DNA of 36,870 nucleotides from Pedobacter sp. ASV19 (lineage in GTDB: Bacteria > Bacteroidota > Bacteroidia > Sphingobacteriales > Sphingobacteriaceae). Where the stretch lies: positions 1 to 36,870 of the forward strand of contig NZ_JAELTV010000020.1 in the NCBI RefSeq assembly GCF_016429005.1. Direction: 5' to 3'. The notes under the pieces are model-generated. The model saw nothing but the letters and a program-made list of their open reading frames with translations. It did not search any database and was not told where the DNA came from. Positions 34,989 through 36,870 of the stretch are shown here, piece by piece. How positions within the stretch are numbered: position 1 is the first letter of the stretch; the number at the start of each line of letters is the position of its first letter. The position numbers were made by a program, and so were the translations under genes.

Positions 34989-35116
34989 GTCCTGGTTTAT
35001 ATTGACTCCAGAATTAGTGCCTGATTAGAGCAGAGTAAGTCCGGGTTTTTCCGCAAAAACCCGGACTTACTCCGGACTCAGACCGGACTCACTCTGCTAG
35101 GAATATAAACCAGGAC
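34989..35116. repeat. Nested hairpin B (three concentric stems) with three 11-bp direct repeats
   Basis: Outer stem: 34989-35003 (GTCCTGGTTTATATT) pairs perfectly with 35102-35116. Middle: AGCAGAGT (35029-35036) pairs with ACTCTGCT (35091-35098). Inner: 35033-35050 pairs perfectly with 35055-35072 (18 bp, GAGTAAGTCCGGGTTTTT, loop CCGC); middle and inner stems share 35033-35036 and are alternatives there. The word CCGGACTYA repeats at 35061, 35072 and 35083 with an exact 11-bp period. No T-tract follows the inner stem. Confidence 0.9.
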
Positions 35117-35166
35117 ACAACTATTTGCACCCTGTCCTGTCACCACCCTCCCTCTGCAATTTGCTG

Positions 35167-35254
35167 CGGAAAATTTTCGTACGCTGCGGAAAGACCTCAG
35201 AAATCTGCGGCTTCTTCAGCCGCCTGATATCGTTAGTCTTGAAGCAGCTGTACA
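35167..35254. repeat. Nested hairpin C (imperfect 21-nt arms)
   Basis: The arm CGGAAAATTTTCGTACGCTGC (its first 20 bases at 35167-35186) is an imperfect inverse of 35234-35254, agreeing over CGGAAAATT, GTAC and GCTGC. Between them GCGGCT (35207-35212) pairs with AGCCGC (35218-35223). The word GCTGCGGAAA also occurs twice directly, at 35163 and 35183. It is weaker than hairpins A and B. Confidence 0.6.
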
Positions 35255-35326
35255 GAATTTTCCGAAAAATTCACTTCCAACACACCTGTTCCGTTCCTGG
35301 TAAAACCTGGATTGACTTTAAAAAAC

Positions 35327-35353
35327 AAAACCCGCTGTTTTGGCAGCAGGCTT
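35327..35353 (-). terminator. Rho-independent terminator of purD
   Basis: On the minus strand AAGCCTGCTG (35353-35344) pairs with CAGCGGGTTTT (35337-35327) with G-T wobbles around CCAAAA, and the strand continues TTTTGTTTTTTAAAG. It starts 22 bases after the purD stop. Confidence 0.8.
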
Positions 35354-35374
35354 CGTTTAGAGTTTTTTGTATAA

Positions 35375-36646
35375 TTACATCAGGTCAAACCCGATGTCTT
35401 CCCGGAAGTATTTGCCATCAAAATAAATGCGCGCGGCATCCGCTGTTGCAGATTGCAAGGCTTCAAACTGGTTGTCCTGTAAGCTGGTTACGGCCAGCAC
35501 ACGGCCACCGTTACTTTTAATGATACCTCCTTCAGAAAGGGTTCCTGCATGAAAAACAGTCGATTGTCTGACATTATCCAATCCGCTGATGCTTTTGCCT
35601 TTCTCGTAGGCTCCGGGATACCCGCCAGCAACGATCATTACGGTTGCTGCATTTTTAGGACTGATGCGGATTTTTACATCCTTTAATTTTCTTTGAGCTG
35701 TGGCCTGGAACAGTTCTACCAGGTCGTTTTCTATACGAGGCATAACGCTTTCCGTTTCCGGATCGCCCATTCTGCAGTTGTACTCAATAATCATTGGTTG
35801 ATCACCCACTTTGAACAAACCAAAGAAAATGAAACCAGTATAGTCTATTTTGTCTTTCTTCAAACCATTAATAGTTGGAATGATGATGGTCTTTTCTACC
35901 TCAGCCAGGAATTTCTCGTCAGCAAAGGGAACAGGAGAAACCGAACCCATACCGCCGGTATTCAAACCCGTATCGCCCTGACCAATGCGCTTGTAGTCTT
36001 TCGCTTCCGGTAAGATCACATAATTTTCTCCGTCTGTTAATACAAACACAGAAAGTTCGATCCCCGTTAAAAACTCTTCTATAACAACAGTTGTTCCGGC
36101 ATCGCCGAACTTACCACTCAACATCAGTTTAAGTTCTTCCTGAGCTTCGGGCAGATTGTCTATAATCAAAACCCCTTTACCTGCGGCCAACCCGTCAGCT
36201 TTCAAAACCACCGGGAAGCTATGTGTTTCCAGATAAGTCAGTCCCTTTTCCAGGCTTTCCTTGGTGAAAGACTTTGATCCAGGTGTAGGGATACCGTGGC
36301 GTGCCATAAATTGTTTGGAAAAATCTTTGCTGCCTTCCAGGATTGCGCCTTCTTTTTTAGGACCAATTACGGGAATCGCGGCCAGACTTTCATCTGCAAG
36401 GAAGAAATCATGAATACCATTGACCAGCGGGTCTTCAGGCCCCACTACAACCATGTCTATTTTTTCCTTCAGGACCAGATCTTTTACTGCAGGAAAATTG
36501 TTCGGACTGATGTTAACGTTTTTTCCGTAAGCAGAAGTTCCGCCATTTCCAGGTGCAATGAAGAGTTGTTCACATTGAACGGACTGGCTCATTTTCCAAG
36601 CCAAAGCGCTTTCTCTGCCGCCAGAACCTAATAGTAAGATATTCAT
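35375..36646 (-). CDS. purD: Phosphoribosylamine--glycine ligase (GAR synthetase)
   Basis: A 423-residue ATP-grasp enzyme that joins glycine to 5-phosphoribosylamine in step two of purine synthesis. Landmarks are NILLLGSGGRESALAWKM at the N-terminus, VVVGPEDPLVNGIHDFF, SKDFSKQFMARHGIPTPGSKSF, the ATP-grasp VVLKADGLAAGKGVLI, the GTTVVIEEFLTGIELSVFVLTDG segment, GLNTGGMGSVSPVPF, and the metal-binding IIEYNCRMGDPETESVMPRI. Length is typical for monofunctional PurD, and no purM/purN fusion is seen. It stands alone here, with a terminator behind it and a candidate promoter plus dyad upstream. Confidence 0.98.
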   Translation of the reverse strand: MNILLLGSGGRESALAWKMSQSVQCEQLFIAPGNGGTSAYGKNVNISPNNFPAVKDLVLKEKIDMVVVGPEDPLVNGIHDFFLADESLAAIPVIGPKKEGAILEGSKDFSKQFMARHGIPTPGSKSFTKESLEKGLTYLETHSFPVVLKADGLAAGKGVLIIDNLPEAQEELKLMLSGKFGDAGTTVVIEEFLTGIELSVFVLTDGENYVILPEAKDYKRIGQGDTGLNTGGMGSVSPVPFADEKFLAEVEKTIIIPTINGLKKDKIDYTGFIFFGLFKVGDQPMIIEYNCRMGDPETESVMPRIENDLVELFQATAQRKLKDVKIRISPKNAATVMIVAGGYPGAYEKGKSISGLDNVRQSTVFHAGTLSEGGIIKSNGGRVLAVTSLQDNQFEALQSATADAARIYFDGKYFREDIGFDLM

Positions 36647-36673
36647 CTATGTTGTATATTTTGTGGTTTTCAG

Positions 36674-36710
36674 CAAATATACCGCTTTAACTAAATTATT
36701 ATAGTTAAAG
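36674..36710 (-). promoter_or_regulatory. Candidate purD promoter with overlapping 9-bp dyad
   Basis: On the minus strand TATATTTG (36681-36674) is an exact match to the Bacteroidota -7 consensus TAnnTTTG, 27 bp from the purD start. Just upstream, CTTTAACTA (36685-36693) and TAGTTAAAG (36702-36710) form a perfect 9-bp inverted repeat with an 8-base spacer, covering where the -33 element should lie; no good TTTG -33 box is present at the right distance. The dyad is a possible repressor or activator site. Confidence 0.45.
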
Positions 36711-36776
36711 TTTTAGATTAAAAGGACCAGGTGCTGGGACCTATAATTTCCGGATCTTAGAAATAATAGGATGAAG

Positions 36777-36870
36777 CTGTCTCTTATACACATCTGACGC
36801 TGCCGACGAACGTTAGCCGGTGTAGATGTCGGTGGTGGCCGGATCATTGATAAGGGGGGGGGGGGGGGGG
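36777..36870. other. Nextera adapter read-through and poly-G: sequencing artefact
   Basis: Bases 36777-36809 are the reverse complement of the Nextera Read 1 transposon adapter (starting CTGTCTCTTATACACATCT and ending GACGCTGCCGACGA). A 10-base index (36810-36819) follows, then 36820-36848, which is the reverse complement of the P5 flow-cell primer with three substitutions, all to G. It ends in 17 G (36854-36870), the no-signal call of two-colour sequencing. This is not genomic DNA. Confidence 0.98.

Larger units (their letters stand above)
34820..35374. other. Gene-free interval rich in nested inverted repeats
   Basis: These 555 bp between the PPTase and purD hold no convincing coding sequence; the only long frame (35125 onward, plus strand) is Cys/Arg-rich and overlaps purD antisense. 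Three consecutive nested hairpins occupy it (34840-34935, 34989-35116, 35167-35254), followed by the purD terminator. The words GGACTC/GAGTCC recur through the first two (for example near 34867, 34957, 35004, 35074 and 35085), suggesting they are related to one another. No transposase, target-site duplication or tRNA was noticed. Confidence 0.8.

Noticed and set aside
34840-35254. CRISPR array or retron-type ncRNA in the structured intergenic region
   Set aside because: The repeats are inverted and nested rather than evenly spaced direct repeats with spacers, and no cas gene or reverse transcriptase is in the window.
35125-35520. 131-residue plus-strand open frame across the intergenic repeats into purD
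   Set aside because: It overlaps purD antisense by about 145 bases, crosses hairpin C and the purD terminator, and has no recognisable family features.
36854-36870. Poly-G tract as a phase-variable homopolymer
   Set aside because: It follows adapter and P5 sequence and is a two-colour sequencing artefact.

Overview
The window looks like one end of a draft-assembly contig from a Bacteroidota bacterium, most likely Sphingobacteriaceae (Pedobacter-like). This is inferred from gene content: a PorP/SprF-like protein paired with a giant PKD protein carrying a type B type IX secretion sorting domain, the block miaB / sigma-54 activator / lptE / secG / groES / groEL, SusC-less accessory genes with DUF4369-thioredoxin lipoprotein-type architecture, and A-rich rather than Shine-Dalgarno leaders. 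No species-level marker is present beyond a partial 5S rRNA. The contig starts inside a 5S rRNA gene, a usual assembly break. It ends in sequencing adapter read-through plus poly-G from 36777 onward, so biological sequence stops at about 36776.

Layout. 1-120: 5S rRNA tail and terminator. 261-2433 (+): an AhpD/CMD-family protein, a DGPF (YCII-related) protein and an ECF42-like sigma factor with a long C-terminal extension. 2560-3987 (-): single-chain iron-sulfur L-serine dehydratase. 4086-11072 (-): a 1984-residue PKD/Ig-like surface protein followed 6 bp later by its PorP/SprF-like partner. 11213-13219 (-): groES-groEL. 13443-18043 (-): miaB, a sensor-less sigma-54 activator, lptE, an acidic TPR-like protein and secG. 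18140-21760 (+): two tandem paralogous AsmA-like membrane-anchored proteins. 21800-27495 (-): DPP4-like S9 peptidase, branched-chain aminotransferase, a SerB-SerA chimera and an NAD-dependent epimerase. 27603-30017 (+): an arginase-fold protein with a degenerate metal site and a TlpA-like thioredoxin. 30073-34819: a 1315-residue membrane NRPS-like synthetase (-) divergent from an Sfp-type phosphopantetheinyl transferase (+). 34820-35374: a gene-free stretch packed with three nested inverted repeats. 35375-36646 (-): purD.

The most interesting system is the divergent NRPS-like synthetase and PPTase pair. Adenylation domain, carrier protein and three membrane-separated left-handed beta-helix domains reproduce the architecture of the epsilon-poly-L-lysine synthetase (Pls) family at almost the same length, and the neighbouring transferase can supply the phosphopantetheine arm. 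This suggests a self-contained system for a homo-poly-amino acid or short isopeptide. The adjoining 555-bp structured intergenic region, the SerB-SerA chimera, the arginase-like protein lacking half of its metal ligands, and the sigma factor/DGPF/CMD trio are further points worth attention. No CRISPR array, tRNA, transposase or phage gene was seen.
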